Of a DNA stretch of 64,000 bases, positions 1 through 11,134 are shown piece after piece. A program made the position numbers and the translations under genes. Below the pieces are notes generated by a model. The model was not told the origin of the DNA and ran no database searches. It saw only the letters and a program-made list of their open reading frames with translations. The stretch covers positions 18,447,073-18,511,072 of the forward strand of contig CM042994.1 of the NCBI GenBank assembly GCA_023678885.1, in the 5' to 3' direction. Position 1 is the stretch's first letter. Each line of letters opens with the position of its first letter. The stretch comes from Pogostemon cablin (Eukaryota; Streptophyta; Magnoliopsida; Lamiales; Lamiaceae).

Positions 1-302
1 TTAATTTTGAAAATTCAAATGTGTGGCGAGATCGTGTGACCGTTGAAGATCAACGGTTGAGATGGACGGCGGAACCGGCATTTTTGGTTTGAACCGACGG
101 TTCTGACCAATTTTTTTTTTAAATTCAAGGGTTGAGATTTTTTTGTTGCATCTGAACCGAAACCGGAACCGGCCAAACCGGAGCCGCCGGTTCACGAACC
201 GAACCCCCTAGCCCCCGGTTCGGTTTCGGTTCCCTCTCCGTTGGAACTGGAACTGCCGATTCGGAACCGGAACCGGCGGTTCCGAACCGGGGTGCATCTC
301 TA
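1..302. mobile_element. Terminal part of a hAT-type transposon, cut by the window start
   Basis: The segment is dense in CCGGTTC/GGAACCGG motifs, the usual subterminal repeats of plant hAT elements. It ends in GGGGTGCATCTCTA, whose reverse complement TAGAGATGCACCCC is a typical hAT terminal inverted repeat. The 8 bases after the end (303-310, AGTTCAGT) should be the target-site duplication, but the partner copy lies outside the window. The 64-codon minus-strand reading frame here is built from these repeats and is not a gene. Confidence 0.65.
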
Positions 303-1361
303 AGTTCAGTATGTCATAAGCAATGGAATAAGGGCAATTACAATGCACACCTAATCCCTATGGCCAAGATGAAAAGAATATGAACTCATGACAAGCTCTA
401 AAAATGCTCATAATATTGATTTCTACTATCAATTTCCTTCAAGATACTATGATCGTAAAGTTGGGTTCCCCTCACTTAATCAACTATCAAACATGATGAA
501 TTACTCTAGTGTCCTCTCATGAGTGTCTTAAGCATATGAAGGTACTACCATACTCTTCTTACTGTAACATGTATCATTTCTATAACAACATGATTTAATC
601 AATAGCCTAAACACATAATTGAATTTGTCATTCTTCAATATTATTTCCTTCTCTTGCAATCTTCAACACTTCAATGTTTCCTTGATAAATTGGAATTGGT
701 GACGAAAGAATTTGACGAAAGATTATGAGTGGAATGGTAGATAGAGAGATGGATTGGGGAAGGTTTATGAAAATGGTGGTGTGGAAGTGTATGTGGTCGA
801 TTGGGATGTAGAAAATTACTGCTATGAATCAGAAATGGGAGTTAAATAGCCAAATGAGGGAAATTAAGATCACGATTTTCTGGACATGTGGCATTTTTCC
901 ACGAAAATTCAACCGAATTTTTGTGTTGTTGGTCGAAGTTTTCTTCCAGAGAAATTTGGTTGTCTGAAAATTGCTCAAATTTTCATGTAGGGGGTCAAAG
1001 TTTTGTGACAGCTTCGCCCTGCATTACTGTTTTGGCTCGTTCTTCCTCGTTTTAATTCTGAATTAAGCTCTATTTTTTCTACTTCTTTCTTTTCACCTCT
1101 ACAATCAATTTTTACCTAAAAATCACACAAATTCCACCAAAACATTAATTCTTCAAATATTTACAAATATCATGTATAAATGCATTAAATCACGCTATAA
1201 AAAGATCATAAATTCACGATATTGTACACTCATTGCGATCATACCATGAGATGATTGCACACAATTGTGTCTCTATTATAAGATAAATTAAAATAAAAAT
1301 TTTCTACCATCTACAAAAGATATTTGGGATTATTAATTTCTTATATCCAGGTATATGGATA
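303..1361. other. Gene-free AT-rich stretch
   Basis: I see no long reading frame, RNA gene or clear element end here. The sequence is moderately complex compared with its surroundings and could be ancient repeat or original intergenic DNA. Confidence 0.5.
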
Positions 1362-1370
1362 TCGAAATTT

Positions 1371-2584
1371 GGGTAGGTTTTGAGTGAGACCGTCTCACAA
1401 ATCCCTTTGTGTAAGACGAAATATTCATAAACAAAAATAAATATATTTTAAATTAAAATTAAATTTATTAAATAAATAGAAGGGCTCTATTTGATTATCT
1501 AGTTACAATTATGAATAAGGTTAAAAAGGAAGGAAGGGCAGCAGTTGTTGGCATTTTTTTCTTTTTTAAATAGAGTATTTTATTATTTATTAAAAAAAAT
1601 CTTTTATATTTTTTATTTATAAAAAATTAATAATCAGGTTTATTGATCGCATATCACATTTAATTAAAAATATTATCACTTTTTATGCATTCTACTAATT
1701 ATTCATGAAATAGTTTAATTGGTCAGTTATCACTTTTCTTTAAAAATGTTATCACTTCTTATTCATCCTACTAATTATTCATAAAATAATTCAATTAATC
1801 AATTCTCACTTTTCATTGATCTGAAAATACTTTTATAAAAAAAATACTATCATGGTTTATCAATTCTATAAATTGTTCATAAAATTCATATGAGTTACTA
1901 TTTATCAATTTTTATTAGTGATGTTATCACTTCTTTTTAAAAATGTTATCACTTTTCATTTATATTTTTTTTAAAATGTTATCACATTTCATTTATAGTA
2001 TAAACTGTTCACGAAATAGTTCACATCACCATTATCATTCCATTTTCATCAATTAGGTATCACTTTTCCTTATAAAGATTATCACTTCTTATTCTTCTCA
2101 TGAAAGTCATTCGTAAGATGAACTCACATAAGTCTTTAACATTATGAATTATTTGTAACCTTATTCAAAGTTATCACTTTTATTTTATCAATATTTTTCA
2201 TATTAAAAAAGAATGTTACTACGTTTTTAAAATATTATCACAATTTATAAATTTGTAATATCTAAATTAAAAAATAAATTAAAAGAATAATAAATTTTGA
2301 ATTATTTTATTTTTAAATAATAAAAAATATAAATTAAATAAGAAAAATGTAGAAAATATATGTATACATGTAAGGCCTAATTAATTTCTCTTTTATAATT
2401 AATTTTTAATTTGATATCAACCAAACAAGGCCCTTTAAAGTATTTACGCCCAATTAATTTTACTCTAAAACTAATTTTTCAATTTTCTAATTTCATAATC
2501 AAATATAGCTCTTTAAAATTATTTAATTGGTTCATGGATAGTCCGTTTAACACAAGAGAGGACGGTCTCACTCAAATCTTTACC
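1371..2584. mobile_element. Non-autonomous Mutator-like element with 9-bp TSD
   Basis: The ends are inverted repeats: the left end begins GGGTAGGTTTTGAGTGAGAC and the reverse complement of the right end begins AGGTAAAGATTTGAGTGAGA, both continuing into CCGTC. The 9 bases TCGAAATTT flank it directly on both sides (1362-1370 and 2585-2593). A 9-bp duplication is the mark of Mutator-superfamily insertion. The 1.2-kb interior has no transposase; it carries many copies of a TTATCACTTTT motif also seen around 28.6-28.9 kb and 34.4-34.9 kb. Confidence 0.75.
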
Positions 2585-2593
2585 TCGAAATTT

Positions 2594-3173
2594 CATTCTT
2601 TAATAGAATCCGCTGGTAAATTTTTGTTGGGAAAGTGGTGGTTGGTAAATTTTTAGCAACGAAAATTCAATTTCGGATTCGTTGGTAATCCGTTGTTAAT
2701 AATTCCGTTAATAATTTATATAATGATTTCGTTGGTAATCCATTGGTAATTACCAACAGATTGAATTTCGTTGGTAAAATAGAGAATAAATCCGTTAGTA
2801 TTCCATTGTTAAAGGAAAAATATCATTTTTGATGTTATTTCGTTGGTAATTGCCAACGAATTGAATTCCGTTAGTGAATTTTGTTGCTAAAAAATACTCC
2901 CTCCGTCCTATAAACAAATTCACACTTTCTATTTTTGTCCGTTGCATAAATAAGTCAACACCTCCAAATAAGGAAATACACACAAATCAATAACCCCACA
3001 ACACACTTTAATTTCAAAATTGTCACCCCTTTACAACTCACATAACTTACTTTATAATTTATTTATTACCTAAAAATATCAAACTACCCCCAAAAAGCAA
3101 CTTTTTCTTAAACTCCGTATCTACAGTAACCGTGAACTTCTTTATGGAACGGAGGGATTAGTTTTTTGTAGTG
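2594..3173 (-). mobile_element. CACTA (En/Spm) element end with subterminal repeats
   Basis: The right boundary reads TTTTTTGTAGTG at 3162-3173, the reverse complement of CACTACAAAAAA, the hallmark end of CACTA elements. Inside are at least five direct or inverted copies of a TTCGTTGGTAAT motif, as expected for subterminal repeats. A Stowaway MITE (2897-3158) interrupts it; removing that insert restores a continuous end. I find no second CACTACAA end on the left, where AGCAACGAAAATTC at about 2655 looks like the start of the other arm, so the element is probably truncated. Confidence 0.6.
2897..3158. mobile_element. Stowaway MITE (Tc1/Mariner)
   Basis: It starts CTCCCTCCGTCC and ends GGAACGGAGGGAT, and is flanked by TA on both sides (2895-2896, 3159-3160). 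It is 262 bp with no coding capacity and sits inside the CACTA end. Confidence 0.8.
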
Positions 3174-3764
3174 TACGAAATATTACTCTTTTAAATAATA
3201 AATTATTACTCTTTAAAATAAAAAATATTACTTTAATTCAAATTTTGTAACTTTGTGAATTTTTTACAATCCTATTAAAATGAGTAATAAATTTTTATTA
3301 AAAATAATATTTCATTATTTTAAAAATAATATTTCATAATAATAATAATAATAATAATAAAATTTGAATATGCCGTAGCATAGAATCAGATAAGACAAAC
3401 TCAAGATATTACTAATATGTGACATTTGACCTCAAATAATTAATGGGCAAGGATACATTCTAAAGATAATTTAAAATTCTTGTAATCATTCTAAAGATAA
3501 TTTAAAATTCTTTTAAAAGAAAGAATCAATGCCTTCGTCAAACTTTAAAAATAGAGAAAGATATATATCAATATTGATGAATAATTCATCATGTACTACA
3601 CAAAAACTGGTATGTATAAATGCGGGGCATTCCCTTATTGGAAGAATTTCATATAAGCATCTGATTTTTAGTTTAGATCATTAGATTTTTATGAAACTTA
3701 CAATTTAAGTTTTGAATTTTTTTTTTTTCAAATTAGAACCTAATTATATATATATATATATATA

Positions 3765-4018
3765 CTCCCTCCATATCAATTGAGATGACAAACTTTTTAT
3801 TTTGGGTTGTTCCACAAAAGTTCGCACATTTCCATAAAAAGCAAAAAGTAAAAAACAATCACCCTTCCCCATTCACTTTATTTACAAAAAAATCATCTCT
3901 ACCTAACATATTTTATCATTAATTTATTACAAAAAAATATCATTATACCCCTAAAAGTTATCACTTCCTTAATCTCCGTGCTGGAATTGAGGGTGCAATC
4001 TTTTGTGGGATGGAGGGA

Positions 4019-4019
<1 letters not shown>
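3765..4019. mobile_element. Stowaway MITE (Tc1/Mariner)
   Basis: Inverted ends CTCCCTCCATATC and GTGGGATGGAGGGAG, with TA at each flank. It is embedded in an AT dinucleotide tract that starts left of it (about 3746) and continues right of it, so the MITE probably inserted into the microsatellite. Confidence 0.8.

Positions 4020-4107
<88 letters not shown>
4020..4107. repeat. (AT)n microsatellite
   Basis: About 88 bases of uninterrupted AT/TA dinucleotides directly after a Stowaway MITE. Confidence 0.95.
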
Positions 4108-4109
<2 letters not shown>

Positions 4110-6192
4110 CAATCTTTTCTATAAATTTTATTTTCTCATTTCAAGTCATTCACAATAATTTTAAAAAAAATATTATACACCTTCAAATCAAATCATTATA
4201 TTAAATATATGTTGTTTTTATTGATATTTTGTATTATTTTATAATATATATTGAATTCAGAAAAAAAAATTACAACAAGCTTTATTCTGAGAAAAAAACA
4301 ATTCAAACCCTCAAATGAGACACCTCTAGAGTCCAAATTGACACATACCTTAAAAAGTGGGCCTTTGATTGAAAATTTTCTTTCTCTTAATATATACTAT
4401 AATGTGAGATAGATCGATTTTTAAAAAAATATATTATTTATTATATAATTAATTATATTCGTCGATAGTTAAAATATATTTGTCGTGATTCATTAATAAT
4501 ATTTTAAAATCATACTTAATTAATGCATCATTCATCATATTTTTAAAAAAATACACCTACATTTCTAGATTTATTTTCACATTTTCCGTTTTCGTTCGTT
4601 CACATTTATCTTCACCACCCTACAAAAGAAGGCTTCACATCAACCAACACCTCAAAAGTTATCTTAATTTCACAAATATCACTCTCACCTAACATACATA
4701 ACATACTTTATTTAATTTATTTATTATCTAAAAATTGCACAATACTTCTAAAAAGTTAATAAAGTTAGTAAAAATAATTTTCCTTAAACTCCATCTCTAC
4801 CATTCTAAAAAGTCCAAAACCAATCAACCAATATATTTTTACACCACGATTTGCAAGAGATTATTTTCTATAAATAACTGGTCACTTAATCATTTGAAGA
4901 TTTCCAGATTATTCTTAAAATTATATGAGTAGGCAAAAAAATTTGTATATTAGGTGGATGTATTTAGATCCGCACATATGAAGTCTGATGAAAACAAAAA
5001 AGAAATGCCATAATTATTACGTATGCTAAACAATTGCAATTTCGTATACCATTTATACAAAGAGTGTAAATGGACAACCTTACACTCTCTTATTAGTATA
5101 CTGACCCTAACAATAATAAACACATTAACCTTAAAACATTCACACAGAGAACTTATAGACTTATAGTATTAGCACATTAATATTAAAGTATCTTATTTTT
5201 ATTAAAAATATTATCATATTAACCTTAAAGATATTAACACAACTGACCTTACTGTATAAAAACATTGGTCTTAAAGTATTTCAAAGTATTAATGCATTAG
5301 TTCTGGTTAGATAGGTGCACATTTACTTAACCGAGATAAACCCTCGAATCGAGGGTCGCAACATTTTTGAAAAATATAATTTTTGATTTTGGCATTTTTA
5401 CCCTTATAATATCAACTTTGGTCTTACATTATTATAAAAATGACTTAAAAAATGAGCCAATAAGCAAAAGTGCCTAAAAGCCCATTACCTAATATCAATA
5501 CCAACAATCCAAAACCATTTTTTTTTTCTTTTTTTACCATTTTACACTCAAAAGCACCATAATATCTTTACTTTCAAAATTAAAATAATTATGCATATCA
5601 AACCCACCCACCCAGTTACCGGCCGCCACCCACCACTATCACCGACCACCCCACCATCATGGCCGGTCGCCGCACCGATATGGTTATCGATATGAAATCC
5701 GTACCAATATCCGAACCTACAACGAAATTGATGTCGATACGAATTCCTACATTCTAACCTACCCTGAAACCAACACAGGACACATTATTAGGGTTTGAAT
5801 AGTGGGGCAAAATATTCAAAAAGATATATTTAGTTAAAATTAATATAAAAAAAAGTTTTGGCAATGATATTGAAGATTGAATTTTGTGTAATTTTTAAGT
5901 TCTCCCTAAAATATTTGGCATTACGGTACTAACATATAGTATGTTTTTTAATTGTTTTCAGCAAAAGTATTTACATATTCATATTATATATTAAGACATT
6001 GACCTTACAATATTAACACATTAAATGTTAAATCCTTGTAACTGATGAGTAAATTAAATATCTTTTAAAATAAAAATAAATATCATTGATTTATAAAATT
6101 GAAAATATTCTTAGCCCAATGAGAAATTATTAATTTAATACAATTGATATTATAAATACATTTTTCTAAAAAAAAAAAAGAAAAAAAGAAAA
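4108..6192. other. Gene-free AT-rich stretch with a TTAACCTTAAAG-type repeat
   Basis: No credible gene. Around 5090-5300 short motifs such as ACATTAACCTTAAA and AAAGTATTAACACA recur, suggesting a degenerate tandem repeat. At 5600-5760 there is a short, more GC-rich patch (CCGGCCGCCACC, GGCCGGTCGCCG) that may be a captured gene scrap, but I could not match it to a protein. Confidence 0.4.
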
Positions 6193-6395
6193 AGCAAGTC
6201 TTGCTTGAAATCGTCTCATGTCTTACATGAGATATATAGATAAAAAGTTATCACTTCTACTTTAAAATGTTATCACTTCCCCTATAAAATATTATCACTT
6301 CCCATTTAACTATAATTTGTTAATAAAATAAAATTATCACTTTTTATCCGTGTAACGTAAGCCTTATGTGAGACGATCTCACAAGTTATTGCCAA
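6193..6395. mobile_element. Small MITE with GAGACGATCTCA-type inverted ends
   Basis: The left end carries CTTGCTTGAAATCGTCTCAT and the right end carries ATGTGAGACGATCTCACAAG, roughly inverted to each other. The interior contains the TTATCACTT motif seen in the 1371-2584 Mutator-like element, so this is probably a short relative. The A-rich flanks make the exact ends and duplication uncertain. Confidence 0.4.
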
Positions 6396-8671
6396 AAATA
6401 AAATAAATAATCATATAAATGCTTTTTATAATTAAATTAAATATGGAAGTTTTGAAGATGAAATTAATTTTATGAACATGAATTCAAATGCATACGGGCC
6501 GGGTGCATAAGACACCACTCATATTAGTGTTCCACAGCTAGTTGCATGATCTCATATTTAATTAATTAGGTTATAGCTACAATGAATTAGGTTGAATATT
6601 GCAAGCCTACTTTAGACATAATGTGGACAAAGAAATATCTGGAGAGTTGCCATGTTTAGACCTGATGACCATACAAGGTAGTGTTTGGGGGAAACTAAAA
6701 GACAATTAAGTAAGATGGAAGTGCAAAAAGAGAGATTTCCTTCTATCTATTTTCCAAACATTTTCTAAGGGTCCCTTTTGCCCAGATTATGTTTCATGCA
6801 ACATATATTTATTTGCTTTAATTATTTAGTTTTTCAAAGCCACCCAACATTGGTTCCAAACTGTATCTGATTCTCTCTTTTCTTTTGTTTTCTAGTATAT
6901 ACTAATTTAATGCAAACATTAGTGGTTTCTTTTTAATTACTGTTTATGAGTAAAAATGAGCATCAAATGATGCTGAGTAATCAACTTTTTTTTCTTTTTC
7001 TATATATAGTAACACAGCTGCATGATTGATACAAAAGTGAATCGCTCAACCCAGAAACTCCTACATCTTGGCCCGACTCAACTAATCAATAGATCACTAG
7101 TCACGCACAAGGAGCCCTTCATTTTGTGAGGTTGGTCTCACACTGCGGCAGTGAATTTTGACTCTTGATAATCAGTTGAGCTGCCTATGGGGCCACACAA
7201 CTGTATAATTGTTTAATAGGCAAATATAATACTTATGTGAGATCATCTCACCAAACATTTTAATAAAAAAATACTAATGTAGTATTTTATTAGTTAAAAA
7301 TGATAACCGTTAATGTGAGATATTCGATAAATAACTTTGTAATATAACTAAATACAATAACGTTTCTAATAAAAAATTATCATTAATTAAGAAAAAGGTA
7401 AAACGCTGTCATCGTAATACAGTCTCATTCAACTATTGCTCTATTTTGTTTAAGCCATTTTATTAGGAGCAAGCTTTGTGCGAGATCCTCCACAAGAAAC
7501 AAAGTCGACACCTGAAATTTAAAATCTCCAATCTCTCAACGGGAAATTATATGAAGAGTATAAATAAAAAGAGGATTAAGGGATATTTTTTTTATCGGAC
7601 AATGTTAGTTGTTAGTATAGTTAGTAGTTAATTCATCAAGCACTCATACTTTCCCTTTCTCCAAGTCTTCTTGTAACTCCACTCCTATTCGTTCCCAATG
7701 GAAATCGAATTTGGGTCACTCACATTAGTGAGGAGCCCAGTGGAAAGGATTAAGGAACATTTAAGAGGAGGCGAAAAATAATTGAACAACGAAGCATTCA
7801 AGCTATCAAAGAAAACACAAACATCAACTTGAACTTTCAAGTTGAAAAACCATAAATCGTCAAGAATCAACACTACCTCATGAGTACCTTTTGTTTGACA
7901 CCCCCCGTTTTAAGAACCTTTGTAATTTTTTTATTTATACTCTTGGAGTACAAAGGGAGGAATTTTGGAACTCGATTTAGAGATTCACTTACAAAATTTG
8001 GTTGTTAAAAATTTGGAATCAGTTCAAAGAAGATAAAAGAAAGTGTACTAGATAGGCAATAGGGTTGGATCTCAAGTTTATAAAGGAAAATTATCAAAAT
8101 TCATACTTACTTAAATATGGTGGTTTTCAATTTTATTTTTTATATCTTTAATTTGCAATTCTAAATTTTGATTTTTTTTGTTCAATATTGGTTCGTTTTG
8201 TTCAAATTTATTTGTTTTATTTAGTTTTGTCCAAATTAAAGACCAAAATTGAATAAATTATGTGAAATTTGAGCAAAAAAAATTAAACTTGAAAAAATGA
8301 CTAAATTAAGACATATGGCCAATATCGAGCAAAAAGATGACAAAAACTGAACATTGTAAATAAAAATGACCAATATTAGAATCAGTTATACTTACCTAAC
8401 GAATTTTGATATTTTCTTAATTTGTAAATATAGTGGAATTGTGTTTTTTAGAGGGAAGAGAGGATATAAAAAGATTAAATCACTATCGAATATTTGTAGC
8501 TCTTGTGTTTTGCATGAGTACTTATTTTATTTACTATCTATTTTTTCATCAACATACACACACTATCATATTTGGAAAATCCTATTTTGATATGATGCTT
8601 GAACCTCTACCACTCAACATTCATTTTTATTAATATAATAGAATGTAATTATTTATAAGAATAATTATTTG
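6396..8671. other. Gene-free stretch
   Basis: Several short open frames occur (7685-7873, 8366-8633) but none has a recognisable domain or support. At 8100-8390 GTTCAAATTT and GACTAAATT motifs lie in opposite orientations, a diverged foldback. Confidence 0.4.
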
Positions 8672-8822
8672 GGAAGTATTATATGAGACCGTCTGAAATT
8701 ATTTTATACTTTTTAAATTAGTTATTCGCTATAAAATATTACTATCACTTTTGCTAAAAAGTGTTATCACTTTTCATTTATACTATAAACTGTTTATGAA
8801 ATAGCATTGTCTCGCATACTAT
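8672..8822. mobile_element. Foldback MITE-like segment
   Basis: AGTATTATATGAGACCGTC at the left and GTCTCGCATACTAT at the right are inverted; TTATCACTTTT motifs lie between. It looks like a further relative of the 1371-2584 family, with low certainty. Confidence 0.35.
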
Positions 8823-9024
8823 ATGGGATCATTTAACTATTATTCTTATTTTTATAATTAAATAATTCGTGTAATGTAACAATTAAATATTAATTAGGGA
8901 TATTTTTTTTAATTTTTTTATAGCTAGACAATTTCCTTCATCAATGTAAGGAATTTGCAACAAATAATAATATTTGAATTTGATATCGTGAATATAACAA
9001 AATCGTGTAAAAAATTAATACTTA

Positions 9025-9342
9025 GGGTTAATTATACTAAAACTCCCGACCTTTTCAAGGATTTTAGATTAATTTAAATTTTTCAATATTTACAAATAAG
9101 TTTTGGATCTTTAGCCTTTTTTACAAATAAGTCTCGACCTATAGCTAGAAGCATGCATGCCTGATAGCTGACGTGTCATTCTCCTTGCCAAGTCACATGT
9201 ATAAGTAATTTAAATTCCACCTCAACAAGTATTACTTTTACTGTTAACTCAGATTCTCTCTCTTCAACCCCTCTCTCTAGTTTCTCCGTTGCAAACCAAG
9301 CTTTCTTTCCTGCTGATATGCCTCTATTAGTGTAATTAACCC
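9025..9342. mobile_element. PIF/Harbinger (Tourist-like) MITE, TTA target duplication
   Basis: The left end reads GGGTTAATTATACTAA and the right end TTAGTGTAATTAACCC, inverted to each other. Each end is flanked by TTA (9022-9024, 9343-9345), the usual 3-bp duplication of PIF/Harbinger elements. The right end is duplicated: a second TTAGTGTAATTAACCC followed by TTA ends at 9365. Confidence 0.65.
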
Positions 9343-9476
9343 TTATATATTAGTGTAATTAACCCTTATATTTACGTAGTTGATAGTATTTGATTTTTTT
9401 TTTATTCTTAATTTTATTATTTGTTTAAATAAATATAAAATATTTCATAATTAAATTAAATAATTTTTTTTAAATA

Positions 9477-10622
9477 CTCCCTCACAGAGTATTCACACTT
9501 ACTGTTATAAAAAAAAATTACTGCTCAACATTTTTTACTTTTCAAACTAATATCCTGAGGGCAATCTTGTACATTCAATTATTAATTCAAAGGGATTAGC
9601 TCTGTCATTAAAGTTAATCCCACTGCAACACCAAATCAACAGAAGAGGAAGACAATCTGGGATTCCAGTACCACAAAATCCAAACTACTCTAAGAAATTT
9701 TCACACCAAATTAGAGATGCACTAAATATTCTTCACAGCCCCAAAATCACGACAGTTACCTTTACCCTCTACAATGAAAAATTTTTTTATTCGAAGGAGA
9801 CTAGACTCAATGTTGGACTCACCAAGATCCACCACTTCCCATCATGGATCCAGTCATGGCTTGGGCGGAGGAGGCTCACTGGTCCATGGGTGGCCTAAGA
9901 TAATAAAGCGGAAGAAAGGAGACGGCGACGGAGGAGGGGGTACAATGCATTTGCAGAAAGCGACGAGAACAAGGCGGAAGAGGAGAGACAGCGACGGCGG
10001 GGAGGGTAGACCGTGATGGTGGAGTTCGACAACACCAAGGCGGAGGAGGAGACCGCGATGGCGAAGGCAGTGACGCCGTCTTCTCTGCCTCTAATCCCTT
10101 CGAGAACCGTCTTCGAGCATCTCAAATGGGGAACCTGCCCAAGTTTCGCCTCTGCGCCCAACCCCATTTCTTCGGTGCCCTAATCGAATTTCTCCCCGCA
10201 TCCCCATCGGAAGCGATTCCAAGGTTCCCAGTCGCCGCATCCCCATCGGAAGCGCAGCCAAGGAAGTGGCAGTGACGGCGGCGCAAGTGCGAAGGATTGA
10301 GATCTAAATTAATGAGAGAGAAAGTGTCTTAGATCTAGGGTTTTAATTGAGAGATGAGAACCGATTGATTAGGATTTGTTTGGTGTTTTAATTTGGGTTG
10401 GGTAATTGGGTTGGGTTGGGTTGAGTTAGTTTCAAAATTTGTATTAAATATGTTTAGATATATAATTAATGTTTTAAATGTGTAAAGATGGAATGACATT
10501 TTTGAAAATAAGGGGTTATGGAAGGTCATTTGTTTTGTGTTTATTTTCCATTTTTAGGGTGTGAAAATTGTGTTGGGACGAACAAATGAGGAAATGTGAA
10601 AACTGTGTTGGGATGGAGGGAG
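9477..10622. mobile_element. Tc1/Mariner-type non-autonomous element with GC-rich cargo
   Basis: The element starts CTCCCTCACAGAG after TA (9475-9476) and ends GGGATGGAGGGAG before TA (10623-10624), the Stowaway/Mariner end signature. At 1146 bp it is far longer than the 240-270 bp Stowaways here. Positions 9830-10330 are strikingly GC-rich, with GGCGGAGGAG and GACGGCG repeats and a duplicated CCGCATCCCCATCGGAAGCG. This resembles a captured 5' end of a host gene. The short opposing frames at 9774-10016 (+) and 9895-10167 (-) give low-complexity proteins with no domain I recognise, and I do not call them genes. Confidence 0.55.
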
Positions 10623-10624
10623 TA

Positions 10625-11134
10625 TGTTTTAAAAAAATGTCAATTTTTTTCTATACATGATTTTATTTTATACTAATTAATTTATGGAATTATTACTCTA
10701 AATTATACGGTATATTAGTATATTACTCATAGATACAAGATACATAAAATTAGTAATAACTACTAAAATTAATGATAATCTTCCTATTATATCCCTTATC
10801 TTACAAGTTTGTAAAGTTTGAATCTTACTTAAAAAGATATAAATATGCATTATCATTTTTTTAATATTATACCATTTTTTATTATATCATTAATTATCTT
10901 TATGCCAATCAAATCGCCACATCACCTAAAATTAATGAAATAAAAAATAAGGTCCATATACGTACAATTTATCTATCTATATTACTACTAGGTACATCAT
11001 TCAAATTAAAATATTATCCACTACAAATTGAACCCATCAATCTCCCTTTTTAACCCTATTATAAGATTTATTGTACTGAACAATTAATTAACAATTAATC
11101 TCTTCATAAAAAATAGGAAATAGGTTGGGATTAG
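10625..11134. other. Gene-free AT-rich stretch
   Basis: Nothing recognisable. Confidence 0.5.

Noticed and set aside
2411..2656. 81-codon ORF
   Set aside because: Runs across the right end of the Mutator-like element into the CACTA fragment, so it cannot be an original gene.
3300..3360. CRISPR-like array
   Set aside because: Only an AAT microsatellite; tandem repeats elsewhere also lack unique equal-length spacers, and this is plant DNA.
7020..7200. tRNA-like or structured RNA in a less AT-rich patch
   Set aside because: No cloverleaf with A and B boxes could be drawn.
9774..10167. Overlapping opposite-strand ORFs in the GC-rich block
   Set aside because: Low-complexity glycine/arginine or serine/leucine stretches caused by GGCGGAGGAG repeats; no domain and no start context.
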